A stretch of DNA of 64,000 bases from Flavobacterium sp. KACC 22761 (GTDB lineage Bacteria; Bacteroidota; Bacteroidia; Flavobacteriales; Flavobacteriaceae): positions 124,001 through 188,000 of the forward strand of contig NZ_CP139148.1 in assembly GCF_034058155.1 (NCBI RefSeq), given 5' to 3'. The position numbers and the translations under genes were made by a program. This document shows, piece by piece, positions 7,510 through 16,253 of this stretch. Positions within the stretch are counted from its first letter, which is position 1, and each line of letters starts with the position of its first letter. The notes under the pieces are model-generated. The model did not search any database and was not told the origin of the DNA. It worked only from the letters and a program-made list of their open reading frames with translations.

Positions 7510-8070
7510 TTAGTTTTGCGAATACGCGAACTTTGTTTCCAGATACATTTCTTCGAAATCAATTCCAGAAAAATTTAAAGTTTTTAAAAAGTGTTTAACT
7601 TTATTTTTTGCTAATTTGTTTGATCCTGTATAAAACAATTCATTATTTTCCAGCTTTTTATGCGTTGGCACTGGAATATCAGAATCAACAATATTGTGAA
7701 TTTTAACTACATGGGCTTCTGGTAATAAAGAAGCTATTATTTCGCCAGAGGATTTCATATTCAAACTTGGCTCTAAACATTCTAAACTGTAAATTGGATT
7801 GTTTGCATGTACCAATATTTTCTCCGTCATATCTGGCAAATCAGATAAAAAAAGCTGAATATCTTCCCGTGGGATGAACAATACGAGCATTTTGGCTTTT
7901 GCAGCTTCGCGTCGGCTGACTAATTTTACCTTCCCGTCCATCATCTGAACAAGATCTCGCATGTGGCTGTTGCTGCGTGTATGGCTTATTAATACTTGGT
8001 GTCCCGATTTAGCAGCACGTGCGGCCAAATCCATTGTTGTTCTGCAAACTCCTATAAATCCAATTTTCAT
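7510..8070 (-). CDS. NpdG-like (F420-reductase-type) Rossmann protein with altered dinucleotide loop
   Basis: 186 residues resembling NADP/F420 oxidoreductase-type proteins: MKIGFIG at the start, LAARAAKSGHQVLISHTRS as second helix and strand, then VLFIPREDIQLFL and VKIHNIVDS. The first loop reads GVCRTTMD where the family has a glycine-rich GxGxxG-like turn, so nucleotide binding may be changed or lost. Flavobacteria are not known to make F420, so an NADP-linked or non-catalytic role is more likely. No obvious operon partner. Confidence 0.6.
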   Translation of the reverse strand: MKIGFIGVCRTTMDLAARAAKSGHQVLISHTRSNSHMRDLVQMMDGKVKLVSRREAAKAKMLVLFIPREDIQLFLSDLPDMTEKILVHANNPIYSLECLEPSLNMKSSGEIIASLLPEAHVVKIHNIVDSDIPVPTHKKLENNELFYTGSNKLAKNKVKHFLKTLNFSGIDFEEMYLETKFAYSQN

Positions 8071-8196
8071 ATCTTTTTATTTTTTAATCTACTTCGATTC
8101 CATAAAAAAATTCTTAAATCATAAAAGTAAAATATTAACATCACAAATATAAATCTATATTGTAATCAACTGATTTGTAATAGCGTACCAATAAAC

Positions 8197-8223
8197 CTAC
8201 ATTTTTGTAGATTTAAAACTACA
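8197..8223. promoter_or_regulatory. CTACA/TGTAG half-site cluster before the histidine kinase
   Basis: CTACA (8197-8201), TGTAG (8206-8210) and CTACA (8219-8223) alternate in orientation, giving two overlapping dyads about 60-80 bases before the ATG at 8281. It is a possible operator; no binder can be named. Confidence 0.35.
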
Positions 8224-8280
8224 AACCGCAGATTATAAATTTTGTTTGCTATGTTTGCGTGTACAAATCTGATTGCACAA

Positions 8281-11200
8281 ATGACGTTATCTACCACTTT
8301 TCGTTATTGCTGTTTTTTCCTGCTACTCACTGTGGCCAAAGGTTTCTGCCAAGAAAACTATGCTTTCAGATGGTATACTGCCGATAATAATGAATTGCCC
8401 CAAAGCAGTATAAAAGCGATAGTTGCAGATAAATACAACTTTATTTGGATGACAACTGAAAACGGACTTGTACGATATGATGGCAATACTTTTACCGCCT
8501 ACAATTCTTCAAATACAAATTTGCAAGGAAGCCGATTTACAGATATTTTTGGGAGTGTCGAAAAAGACAGCTTGGTTTGTTATAATGAAGGAAAAAAAGA
8601 GCTGGCGATCATTACTGGCCGAAAAATAAAAGTCATCCAAAAAAAACCACCAATCTATAACTACAATAGAAAAGGCAGGCATTCCTTTTTGCATGATGGG
8701 CTTCCTTCCTATCTCACCATAGATCCTAGTGAGCAATTTTGCATCAAAACTTCAAATGGAAATATCTTTTTTGTTGATAATGATGAAGTAGAATTATGTG
8801 ATGCTAAAATGAAGCGCCTTTATAAAATTGCATATAAAAACAATTCCGTTTTTAACTTTTTTGCAATTGGAAATACTCTTTTTTATCTCAGCGATAATGG
8901 AAATTATGATAGTTTTTCAATAAGCGGAAAAACTTCGGGACAACTCGATCCGAAGGTTTTTAAAACAAAACCCAAGATTTTCTGGAACATTACCACTGGA
9001 CAGATTTTTCTTTCCTTTAAAAACAAAATATACCTTGTCGAATTTAAAAATGGCAAACTTTCAGCCAAGTTTATTGTCGAATTCAATGACTTTGTCAACA
9101 GCAATATCGCTTCCATTTACTATGATCAATCCAATCAAAAATTGTATTTAGGAAGCAATACAAATGGTTTGTGCATCATTACTTTTCCCGCTTTTAAATC
9201 AGTTAAAAAGGAATTTGCAAAATCTGAGGCTTATTATGCGGCTCAAGCTTTTACTGACAGTACTATAATAACCCCAATAGGACTGATTTTCGACAACAAA
9301 AAACTAATTGACAGTTTATCTTTTGAAAAAATTATTGACTTAAATGAAAAAATAACAATTGCTCAAGATGAACAAAAAAACATATGGCTTTCTAGACGTA
9401 ACAATGTTTTATGTTATTTAAAAAACTCGGGATATAAAAAGTACATTACTTATAGGTTCAACCAAAATCCCAAAACAATATTCTGTGACAACGAAAACAA
9501 TATTTGGGTTAGTTTGGCTCATAACGAATTCCAAAAACCAAAATTATACTGCATAAAAAACGGAAAAATACATTTGATAGCGCTGTTTGACGCAAACATC
9601 AATTTTATTGCTGAGTATGATGCAGAGACGCTTTATTTAGGCACTGAAAAAGGTCTTTTTAGATATGAGAAAAATTCTAGAAAACTATTTTTTATAAAAA
9701 GTACGAATCAAATAAACATCAGAAGTATTTTTATTGACCATGAGAGAAAAATATGGCTGACCACTTATGAAAAAGGCTTTTTTCTTTATTCCTCAGATCG
9801 CAAGCATCTCCATTCTTTTCCAAAAGACGAAGACGAATACCTTAACTCTTCACATTCTATCACCGAAGACAAAAATGGGTTCTTTTGGGTTCCAACAAAC
9901 AAAGGTCTTTTTCAAATATCGAGAAAAGCTTTGCTGGCCTACCTCAAAGATAAATCAGAAGCTATATATTATCATCAATACAACAAGGCCGACGGCTTTT
10001 TAACCAATGAATTTAATGGTGGATGCCAACCTAGCAGCAATTTCCTTAAAAACGGAAATATTGTTTTGCCTTCTATAAATGGCTTTGTATTTTTTAATCC
10101 TTATAAAGTTAGGCCGTTGCTCCCTGGAAAACAGCTTTATATAGATCGCGTAATTGTTGATCAAAAAGAGCAACAGCCGAGCGACATTATTGTTTTGCCA
10201 AACGGTTTTCAAAGAGTCAGCATTTTGATTGCTTATCCTTATTATGGCAATCCTGAAAATCTGCATATTGAAGCAAAACTCGAAAAAAATGCCAACAGCC
10301 GTTGGGAACGCATAAAAAATGAACGATCAATCTCCTTTACTACTTTGCCTCCTGGCGAATATAAATTGATGATTCGAAGTTTATCGGGATTTGATTCTAA
10401 ATATGTTTACAAGAAAATCTTGCTTAAAGTTCCTGCCAAATTTTACCAAACCGTATGGTTTACCGCTTTGACCTATGTTTTGCTTATCGGATTTCTAATT
10501 TCGTTATGGTACATCCGATTGTATTACATCAAAAGAAAAAATATAAAGCTCAAAGAAGTTATTGATATCAAAACAAAAAAGCTGGCTACAACAGTCAAAA
10601 AACTGCAAAAGACAAAAAGCAACCTAAAACAAGAAATCAAACAGCAGGAAACGTTGGTAAAAAGCATTAGTCATGATATCAAAAGCCCTTTAAAATTCTT
10701 GACCAATTCAATCACGCATTTATTTGAAAATGAAACCATTCAAGAAGATGCACAACTAAAAAAACACGTAGGAACAATTAAAATGTCCACAACGCAGTTG
10801 TATGAATATGTTGAAAATCTGATCAAATATTCCTCGATTTTTATTGAAGGAAAAAAACTCGAAGACGACTCCTATTCCTTATACAATTTGATTGAAGAAA
10901 AAATTGATATTTTTGAAAAAATCGCCGAAGCCGAAAATATAGAAGTCATCAATAGTGTTGACCCAAAACTTCGCATTAGGACAAATAAAAAAGCATTATC
11001 GATCATTATCCATAATCTGGTTGATAATGCCATAAAAAATGCTCCAAACGGACATGTGGAATTATTTTCTGGAACCAAAGATAATATCTTGCTGATCACC
11101 ATTATTGATAATGGAAAAGGAATGAGCAAAGAACTTATTGATTATTATCTTGATTTTTATAAAAATCCAATTGTAAAAAATTACCACTTAGGATTGCACA

Positions 11201-11298
11201 TGATTATTGAGCTTTTGTTGATTATTCACGGAAACATCAATATTACCAGCACAGAGGGCAAAGGAACTGCTATTGAAATAATGGTCGAATACGATTAA
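8281..11298 (+). CDS. Membrane histidine kinase with periplasmic propeller and Y_Y_Y sensor
   Basis: About 1005 residues from the ATG at 8281; an upstream in-frame ATG at 8242 would precede a normal signal peptide (FRYCCFFLLLTVAKGFCQ). The periplasmic part carries two-component propeller repeats (NFIWMTTENGLVRYDG, LYLGTEKGLFRYE, KIWLTTYEKGFFLYS, GFFWVPTNKGLFQIS) and a Y_Y_Y module (about 630-715). One membrane helix follows (about 725-748), then a coiled coil, a HisKA domain with His798 in SISHDIKSP and a HATPase domain (NLVDNAIKNAP, DNGKGMS). Unlike Bacteroides hybrid systems it has no receiver or AraC domain. It ends tail to tail with the response regulator, the stop codons overlapping by 4 bases. 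The ligand is unknown; the architecture suits glycan or envelope sensing. Confidence 0.85.
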   Translation: MTLSTTFRYCCFFLLLTVAKGFCQENYAFRWYTADNNELPQSSIKAIVADKYNFIWMTTENGLVRYDGNTFTAYNSSNTNLQGSRFTDIFGSVEKDSLVCYNEGKKELAIITGRKIKVIQKKPPIYNYNRKGRHSFLHDGLPSYLTIDPSEQFCIKTSNGNIFFVDNDEVELCDAKMKRLYKIAYKNNSVFNFFAIGNTLFYLSDNGNYDSFSISGKTSGQLDPKVFKTKPKIFWNITTGQIFLSFKNKIYLVEFKNGKLSAKFIVEFNDFVNSNIASIYYDQSNQKLYLGSNTNGLCIITFPAFKSVKKEFAKSEAYYAAQAFTDSTIITPIGLIFDNKKLIDSLSFEKIIDLNEKITIAQDEQKNIWLSRRNNVLCYLKNSGYKKYITYRFNQNPKTIFCDNENNIWVSLAHNEFQKPKLYCIKNGKIHLIALFDANINFIAEYDAETLYLGTEKGLFRYEKNSRKLFFIKSTNQINIRSIFIDHERKIWLTTYEKGFFLYSSDRKHLHSFPKDEDEYLNSSHSITEDKNGFFWVPTNKGLFQISRKALLAYLKDKSEAIYYHQYNKADGFLTNEFNGGCQPSSNFLKNGNIVLPSINGFVFFNPYKVRPLLPGKQLYIDRVIVDQKEQQPSDIIVLPNGFQRVSILIAYPYYGNPENLHIEAKLEKNANSRWERIKNERSISFTTLPPGEYKLMIRSLSGFDSKYVYKKILLKVPAKFYQTVWFTALTYVLLIGFLISLWYIRLYYIKRKNIKLKEVIDIKTKKLATTVKKLQKTKSNLKQEIKQQETLVKSISHDIKSPLKFLTNSITHLFENETIQEDAQLKKHVGTIKMSTTQLYEYVENLIKYSSIFIEGKKLEDDSYSLYNLIEEKIDIFEKIAEAENIEVINSVDPKLRIRTNKKALSIIIHNLVDNAIKNAPNGHVELFSGTKDNILLITIIDNGKGMSKELIDYYLDFYKNPIVKNYHLGLHMIIELLLIIHGNINITSTEGKGTAIEIMVEYD

Positions 11299-11921
11299 TA
11301 TTCATACGTTTTGAAAAGATTGATCAGTTCAACCAAGTTTGTGATTTTTAGTTTTTCAAAAAGCCTTGCTTTATAAGTACTCACCGTTGACATGTGAATG
11401 TTGAGCATGTTTGAAATTTCAAGATTTCCGTTGCCGTTTATCAGCATTTCGGCAATTTGAAGTTCTCGTTTAGAAAGGCTTTCTAACGGGTTTTTGGATT
11501 TTTTATTTATTCGAGTTTCCAACAATTTGCTTACAAGTTCTGGAGAAACATAAGTCGAAGTCTCAAAAACAGAATTGATTGCAAATATCATTTTTTCCTC
11601 GCTGCAAAGCTTATTCAAATAGCCATTTGCGCCGGCAGAAATATATTGCAAAGCATATTGATCTTCTTCATGAGCCGAAAAAACCAAAATTTTTACAGCA
11701 GGCTGAATCGCTTTAATATCGGCGATCATTCCGGTGTTTTTTCCGCCTGGAATATTGATATCCAAAAGCACTAAACAGATTGGTTTTTCTCTTAAAATCG
11801 CAAGAGCTTCGAAGAAATTTTCGGCATGTGAAATTTCTACATTTTCGATTTGTTTTTCCAAAACCATCGCAACGCCATTTCGTACCACCAAATGATCGTC
11901 AACTATTAAAATTTGCTTCAT
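11295..11921 (-). CDS. NarL/LuxR-family response regulator
   Basis: 208 residues starting MKQILIVDDH; the frame extends slightly upstream, but this ATG gives the canonical receiver start. The receiver has the DD pair at 8-9, phosphoacceptor Asp54 (LLDINIPGG), and the Thr/Ser (VFSAHE) and Lys (YLNKL) switch residues. The C-terminal LuxR-type helix-turn-helix (LSKRELQIAEMLINGNGNLE onward, about 143-190) binds DNA. The gene is convergent with the kinase at 8281-11298, overlapping by 4 bases. Pairing is inferred from position only; it has its own promoter region on the other side. Confidence 0.85.
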   Translation of the reverse strand: MKQILIVDDHLVVRNGVAMVLEKQIENVEISHAENFFEALAILREKPICLVLLDINIPGGKNTGMIADIKAIQPAVKILVFSAHEEDQYALQYISAGANGYLNKLCSEEKMIFAINSVFETSTYVSPELVSKLLETRINKKSKNPLESLSKRELQIAEMLINGNGNLEISNMLNIHMSTVSTYKARLFEKLKITNLVELINLFKTYEY

Positions 11922-12008
11922 AGAAAAAAGAATTCGTATCAAATTAACACACTATTTTTTAAACAATTAAATTTTTAACGAAAAACTTTTTAGCCGAATC
12001 AAACGCAC

Positions 12009-12043
12009 AAAAAAAGGAACAGCAAATTCGCTATTCCTTTTTT
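12009..12043 (-). terminator. Terminator after the TonB-dependent receptor
   Basis: GGAACAGC (12016-12023) and GCTATTCC (12030-12037) pair with one mismatch, flanked by A-run and T-run, so the stem can act on both strands. Nearly the same hairpin is at 13996-14033. Confidence 0.75.
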
Positions 12044-12065
12044 ATATTTTCTAAAAAATCAAACT

Positions 12066-13928
12066 TTAAAAAGTTACAAGCTTCACACCCAATGTGAACC
12101 ATCTTGATGGCAGTGGAACTGCTCCTACTTCGTAATATGTAGTATTAAATATATTTTGAGCGTCTAAAAATATGGTGAATTTATGAATCGACTGACTTAC
12201 TCTAAAATCGTTAATCCAATACGATGGTCCAGTAATTCTTTCGTTAAAACGCGTAGCAAACAAAACAGAGAAATCTTTAAATTGATAATCAATTGTATTC
12301 GTAATTTGATGTTTTAAGGATGAAATCAAGTATTTCGAATAAATTTCTGTTCGTGAACTTTTAAAATCTGAATCTAAATAAGTATAAGCTAAAAGAATAT
12401 TCAATCTAGAATCTTTAGAAAAATCGAATCTGTAAATGCCACGCAAATTGATTCCGTTTGTATTTAAATCTCCTGTGTTTTGGCTCTGCCAAGGAACTGT
12501 CGTTGCGTTTCGCATCCAGTCGATATAATTATCAATTTTTCTATAGAAATAATTCGCATTCAAACTCAAGGCTTTTTTATTGTATTTGAAGCCAATTTCA
12601 CTCTGAAAAGCATTTTCTGAATCTAAATCGGGATTTCCAATATTTCCAGTTTGCTTCAAATACAAATCTGTAAACGATGGGATTCTTTGGCTTGTTCCAA
12701 CATTTCCAGTAATTTTGAATGCTTCTGAAATTGCATAACTGGCATCAATTCCGGGATAAATCTGCCATTTATAATCGGAATTGTAATTCAAATATGTTCC
12801 AATATTTACATCCAATTTATTGGTAAAACTCGTTCTATATTCGGCGTAAAGCCCAACATTTTCGCGATCGTGATCTCCAATATTTGATGAATGAATATTT
12901 TCGTTTCTGAACTCCGCTCCAAAACCAATTTCTCCTTTTGCCAATTTAACGGTAGAATTCAATTCTCCTGCAATCGAGTTGGTATAATGCTGACTTCTTC
13001 CAACAGCCAAATTAGAGTTTCCTAAATAACGATAATCATCATAATTGTATCTGTAAGTCACTCTAGGCATAATTTTCCAGCTATCTGTAATAGAATGCGT
13101 GGACTGAATATTGGCAAATGTCGTTTGAACAATTTCAGTCGAATTCTTATCTCCCGGAGCCGCGTAAAATCCGTTAGCTCCAAATCCGTTATTGATGTAA
13201 CCTGCCGAACCTAAAATTTGATTCTTATCATTGATTTGTACATTTCCTTGATAGAAAATTTTATTGTTCTCGAATGCCGTATTGTATCGATAACCATTGC
13301 TTTTGTCATGAGAAGCAAAAATTAAATGTTGTTGCTTTTCTTTTCCTAAAACAGCTCCGGCTTGAATTCCAGTTCCGTAAAAAGTATCTCCTGTATCTTC
13401 GGAATCTTTCTCGAAATTTGAACCTGCATAAGTGCTCACTAAAAATCCAGAATCGGTTGGTTTTTTTGTAATAATATTGATCGCTCCAGTCAAACTATTG
13501 ATTCCGTAAATTCTTGCTGCGGGCCCGCGAACCACTTCAATTCTTTCGATAACTTCTACCGGAAGAGGCAAATTAAGCATGTTGTGAGCGGTTTGTGAAT
13601 CAATCACTTTTGCTCCATTTAAAAGAACAACAGTTTGCTCAAAACTTCCGCCATCAACACTAATATCGGCTTGTGTTCCAAATGGCCCTCTTTGTCGAAT
13701 ATCAACGCCATTGGCATATTGCAAGACTTCCTGAAGTGTTCTTCCCGGAAGTTTTTTAATGGTTTCGCTAGAAATAATGTAAACATTTCTATTTTGCTTT
13801 GAAATTGGAGTACTAAAGCGATTCTCGTTAATTATAACTTCATCCATTTGATTGATGGAATCTTTCTTGGTCTGTGCGTAAAAATTGGTACAAATTACTG
13901 TCAATACAGCAATATAGATTTTCTTCAT
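12066..13928 (-). CDS. TonB-dependent outer membrane receptor (BtuB/CirA-like)
   Basis: 620 residues from MKKIYIAVLTVICTNFYAQ, a normal signal peptide; the upstream frame extension is not protein-like. The plug domain spans about 45-160 (KLPGRTLQEVLQYANGVDI, GGSFEQTVVLLNG, RIEVVRGPAARIYG) and a 22-strand barrel ends with a terminal aromatic residue (VKLVTF). It belongs to the small-ligand class (cobalamin, siderophore, metal) rather than SusC. No cobalamin riboswitch was recognised upstream. It follows DsbD on the same strand, but a hairpin lies between them, so co-transcription is uncertain. Confidence 0.85.
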   Translation of the reverse strand: MKKIYIAVLTVICTNFYAQTKKDSINQMDEVIINENRFSTPISKQNRNVYIISSETIKKLPGRTLQEVLQYANGVDIRQRGPFGTQADISVDGGSFEQTVVLLNGAKVIDSQTAHNMLNLPLPVEVIERIEVVRGPAARIYGINSLTGAINIITKKPTDSGFLVSTYAGSNFEKDSEDTGDTFYGTGIQAGAVLGKEKQQHLIFASHDKSNGYRYNTAFENNKIFYQGNVQINDKNQILGSAGYINNGFGANGFYAAPGDKNSTEIVQTTFANIQSTHSITDSWKIMPRVTYRYNYDDYRYLGNSNLAVGRSQHYTNSIAGELNSTVKLAKGEIGFGAEFRNENIHSSNIGDHDRENVGLYAEYRTSFTNKLDVNIGTYLNYNSDYKWQIYPGIDASYAISEAFKITGNVGTSQRIPSFTDLYLKQTGNIGNPDLDSENAFQSEIGFKYNKKALSLNANYFYRKIDNYIDWMRNATTVPWQSQNTGDLNTNGINLRGIYRFDFSKDSRLNILLAYTYLDSDFKSSRTEIYSKYLISSLKHQITNTIDYQFKDFSVLFATRFNERITGPSYWINDFRVSQSIHKFTIFLDAQNIFNTTYYEVGAVPLPSRWFTLGVKLVTF

Positions 13929-13995
13929 TTTGGGTTTACTGATTTTTTTGCAAAAGTAACACCTTATTCTGCCCTGCACAAGCACTAAAATTTGC

Positions 13996-14033
13996 AAAAA
14001 AAAAGGAATAGCGGTTTTGCTATTCCCTTTTTT
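13996..14033 (-). terminator. Terminator after dsbD
   Basis: GGAATAGC (14005-14012) and GCTATTCC (14019-14026) form a perfect 8-base stem flanked by long A and T runs. It partly separates dsbD from the receptor gene downstream. Confidence 0.8.
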
Positions 14034-14064
14034 CAATTTAACCTTGGGTAACAATAAATAAAAA

Positions 14065-16110
14065 TTAATTAAAACTATTTTTAAAATTCGAAACTCCACT
14101 TTGCAACCAAGCTAAATAATCCTCAATATCAGGATTATATGCCGAAGTTTCATTCAAGGTTTCGCCTTCATTATTTACCAATACATAAAAAGGCTGTGCA
14201 TTGGTTTTGTATGTAACGGTTTGGAATTCACTCCATTTCTGCCCGATATATTTTATTTTTTTTCCTGTCAATTCAGAAACTACTTGTTCGTTTTGAGGCA
14301 ATTCTCTTTTATCATCAACATAAAGTGAAATCAAGACAACATCTTCTTTCAAAACTTTAAGCACTTTTTGGTCAGACCAAACATTATCTTCCATTTTTCG
14401 GCAATTTACGCAGGCATGTCCTGTAAAATCGATCATTACTGGCTTGCGCATTTTTTTGGCGTAGGCCATTCCTAAATCATAATCGGTAAAAGCGATAATG
14501 TTATGCGGACCAAATTCTGCTCCTTCCGGCAATTTTGCAGTCAATTCGTCTGAATTTGCTCCTAAACCACTCGGAATTTCACTGTAATTCAACGGTGGCG
14601 GAAAACCACTGATTAATTTTAAAGGCGCTCCCCAAATACCCGGAATCAAATAAATGGTGAACGATAAAACAACAATTCCGAGACTCAATCTTCCGACGCT
14701 GATATGCGATAACGGACTGTCGTGCGGCAACTGAATTTTTCCAAACAAATACAAACTCAGCACTGCGAAAATCGCAATCCAGATAGCTAAAAATGTTTCT
14801 CTTTCCAGCCAATGCAATTGCAAAACCAAATCGGCATTAGATAAAAATTTAAAGGCTAAAGCCAATTCTAAAAAGCCTAAAAACACTTTTACTGAATTCA
14901 ACCATCCACCCGATTTTGGCAATGAATTCAGCCAACCGGGAAAAGCCGCGAAAAAAGTAAAAGGCAAAGCCAAAGCCAACGAAAACCCAAACATTCCCAC
15001 AAAAGGCGCAATCCCGCCTCTTGAAGCCGCTTCGACCAATAAAGTTCCTACGATTGGGCCTGTGCATGAAAACGAAACAATTGCCAAAGCCAAAGCCATA
15101 AACAAGATTCCGATAATTCCTCCTCGGTCTGCCTGACTGTCCACTTTATTTGCTAATGAATTTGGTAGCATGATTTCAAACGCTCCTAAAAATGACATGG
15201 CGAAAACCAATAAAAGCACGAAGAAAACCAAATTAAACCAAACATTAGTCGAAAGTGCATTCAGCGAATCGGCACCAAAAGCCCAAGTAACTACAGCACC
15301 AAGAAAAATATAAATCGTAATAATAAAGATTCCGTAAAAAACAGCTTTTCTAATTCCTTGTGATTTGGTTTTGCTTTGTTTCGTAAAAAAACTAACAGTC
15401 ATTGGAATCATCGGGAAAACGCACGGCGTAAGCAAAGCGGCAAAACCGGAGAAAAATGACAACATAAAAATCGTCCATAAACTATCTAATTCAGCTTTGC
15501 TTTTCTTTTTTGTAATGACTGGTTTTATGGCAGAATTTGATTCTTTTACAGTGATTGGTTCGGTCTGAACCTCATCGATTGCAGTTGAATCAGGCAATAT
15601 TCTTTCTGATTTTGCCTCAGAAACAATTTTCTCAACCGTTGCGACCGCTGTCGCAGATAGGCTCACAGAAAATTCTAGTTCATCATAACTTGGCGGAAGG
15701 CAATTTTCATCGTTACAAACCATATATTCAACCTCAGCTTTGATTTTAAAAGGTTTCTTTCCGATGCTTTTTATTCGTTGTCTAAATGTTGTTTCTTTTT
15801 CAAAAAACTTAATCGACATTTTAAAAACAGGATCATTGATCGTTTTTCCTTTTTCTTCTTTTACATTTCCGATCACATGAAAATCGGGGCTTTTAGTAAA
15901 AGTAAAATGAGTTGGAATAGGCCCTCCGTCTGAACCTTCTTGGCTATATAAATGCCAGCCAGCTTCTAAAGTCGCTTTTGCCTGCAATTCATATTCAGTA
16001 TCTGAAATTTTTTCGACACTGGTTTTCCACTTTATGGGAGTATAAATCTGAGCCTTTACCATTATTGTAAACAACAACAGCAGACTCACTAAAAATATGT
16101 TCTTGTTCAT
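14065..16110 (-). CDS. dsbD: Thiol:disulfide interchange protein DsbD
   Basis: 681 residues from MNKNIFLVSLLLLF (signal peptide). Moves electrons from cytosolic thioredoxin across the inner membrane to periplasmic thioredoxin-fold proteins. Three parts are seen: a periplasmic alpha domain (about 20-175) with the pair in MVCNDENCLPP; an eight-helix CcdA-like membrane domain (about 215-490) with TPCVFPMIPMTV and SCTGPIVG, which carry its two cysteines; and a C-terminal thioredoxin domain with CVNC in GHACVNCRKM. All three cysteine pairs are present, so it should be active. It lies 143 bases after the M16 protease gene at the end of the sigma-controlled locus and could recharge that locus's periplasmic thioredoxins. 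Confidence 0.9.
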   Translation of the reverse strand: MNKNIFLVSLLLLFTIMVKAQIYTPIKWKTSVEKISDTEYELQAKATLEAGWHLYSQEGSDGGPIPTHFTFTKSPDFHVIGNVKEEKGKTINDPVFKMSIKFFEKETTFRQRIKSIGKKPFKIKAEVEYMVCNDENCLPPSYDELEFSVSLSATAVATVEKIVSEAKSERILPDSTAIDEVQTEPITVKESNSAIKPVITKKKSKAELDSLWTIFMLSFFSGFAALLTPCVFPMIPMTVSFFTKQSKTKSQGIRKAVFYGIFIITIYIFLGAVVTWAFGADSLNALSTNVWFNLVFFVLLLVFAMSFLGAFEIMLPNSLANKVDSQADRGGIIGILFMALALAIVSFSCTGPIVGTLLVEAASRGGIAPFVGMFGFSLALALPFTFFAAFPGWLNSLPKSGGWLNSVKVFLGFLELALAFKFLSNADLVLQLHWLERETFLAIWIAIFAVLSLYLFGKIQLPHDSPLSHISVGRLSLGIVVLSFTIYLIPGIWGAPLKLISGFPPPLNYSEIPSGLGANSDELTAKLPEGAEFGPHNIIAFTDYDLGMAYAKKMRKPVMIDFTGHACVNCRKMEDNVWSDQKVLKVLKEDVVLISLYVDDKRELPQNEQVVSELTGKKIKYIGQKWSEFQTVTYKTNAQPFYVLVNNEGETLNETSAYNPDIEDYLAWLQSGVSNFKNSFN

Positions 16111-16253
16111 GAATATTTTTTTTAGAAAAGAGGGCTGAATAGCAAAAAACAACCCTCTCGTAAATTCCGATATTGCAATTAATAATGCTTACTAATTCAA
16201 AATATCAATTGATTACGGAAGTACAAATTAAATTCTGGTAAAAGGTTCTAAGA

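Noticed and set aside
12066..14064. Cobalamin riboswitch for the BtuB-like receptor
   Set aside because: The upstream spacer is only about 136 bases, mostly occupied by a simple terminator hairpin; no B12-box-like sequence was recognised.
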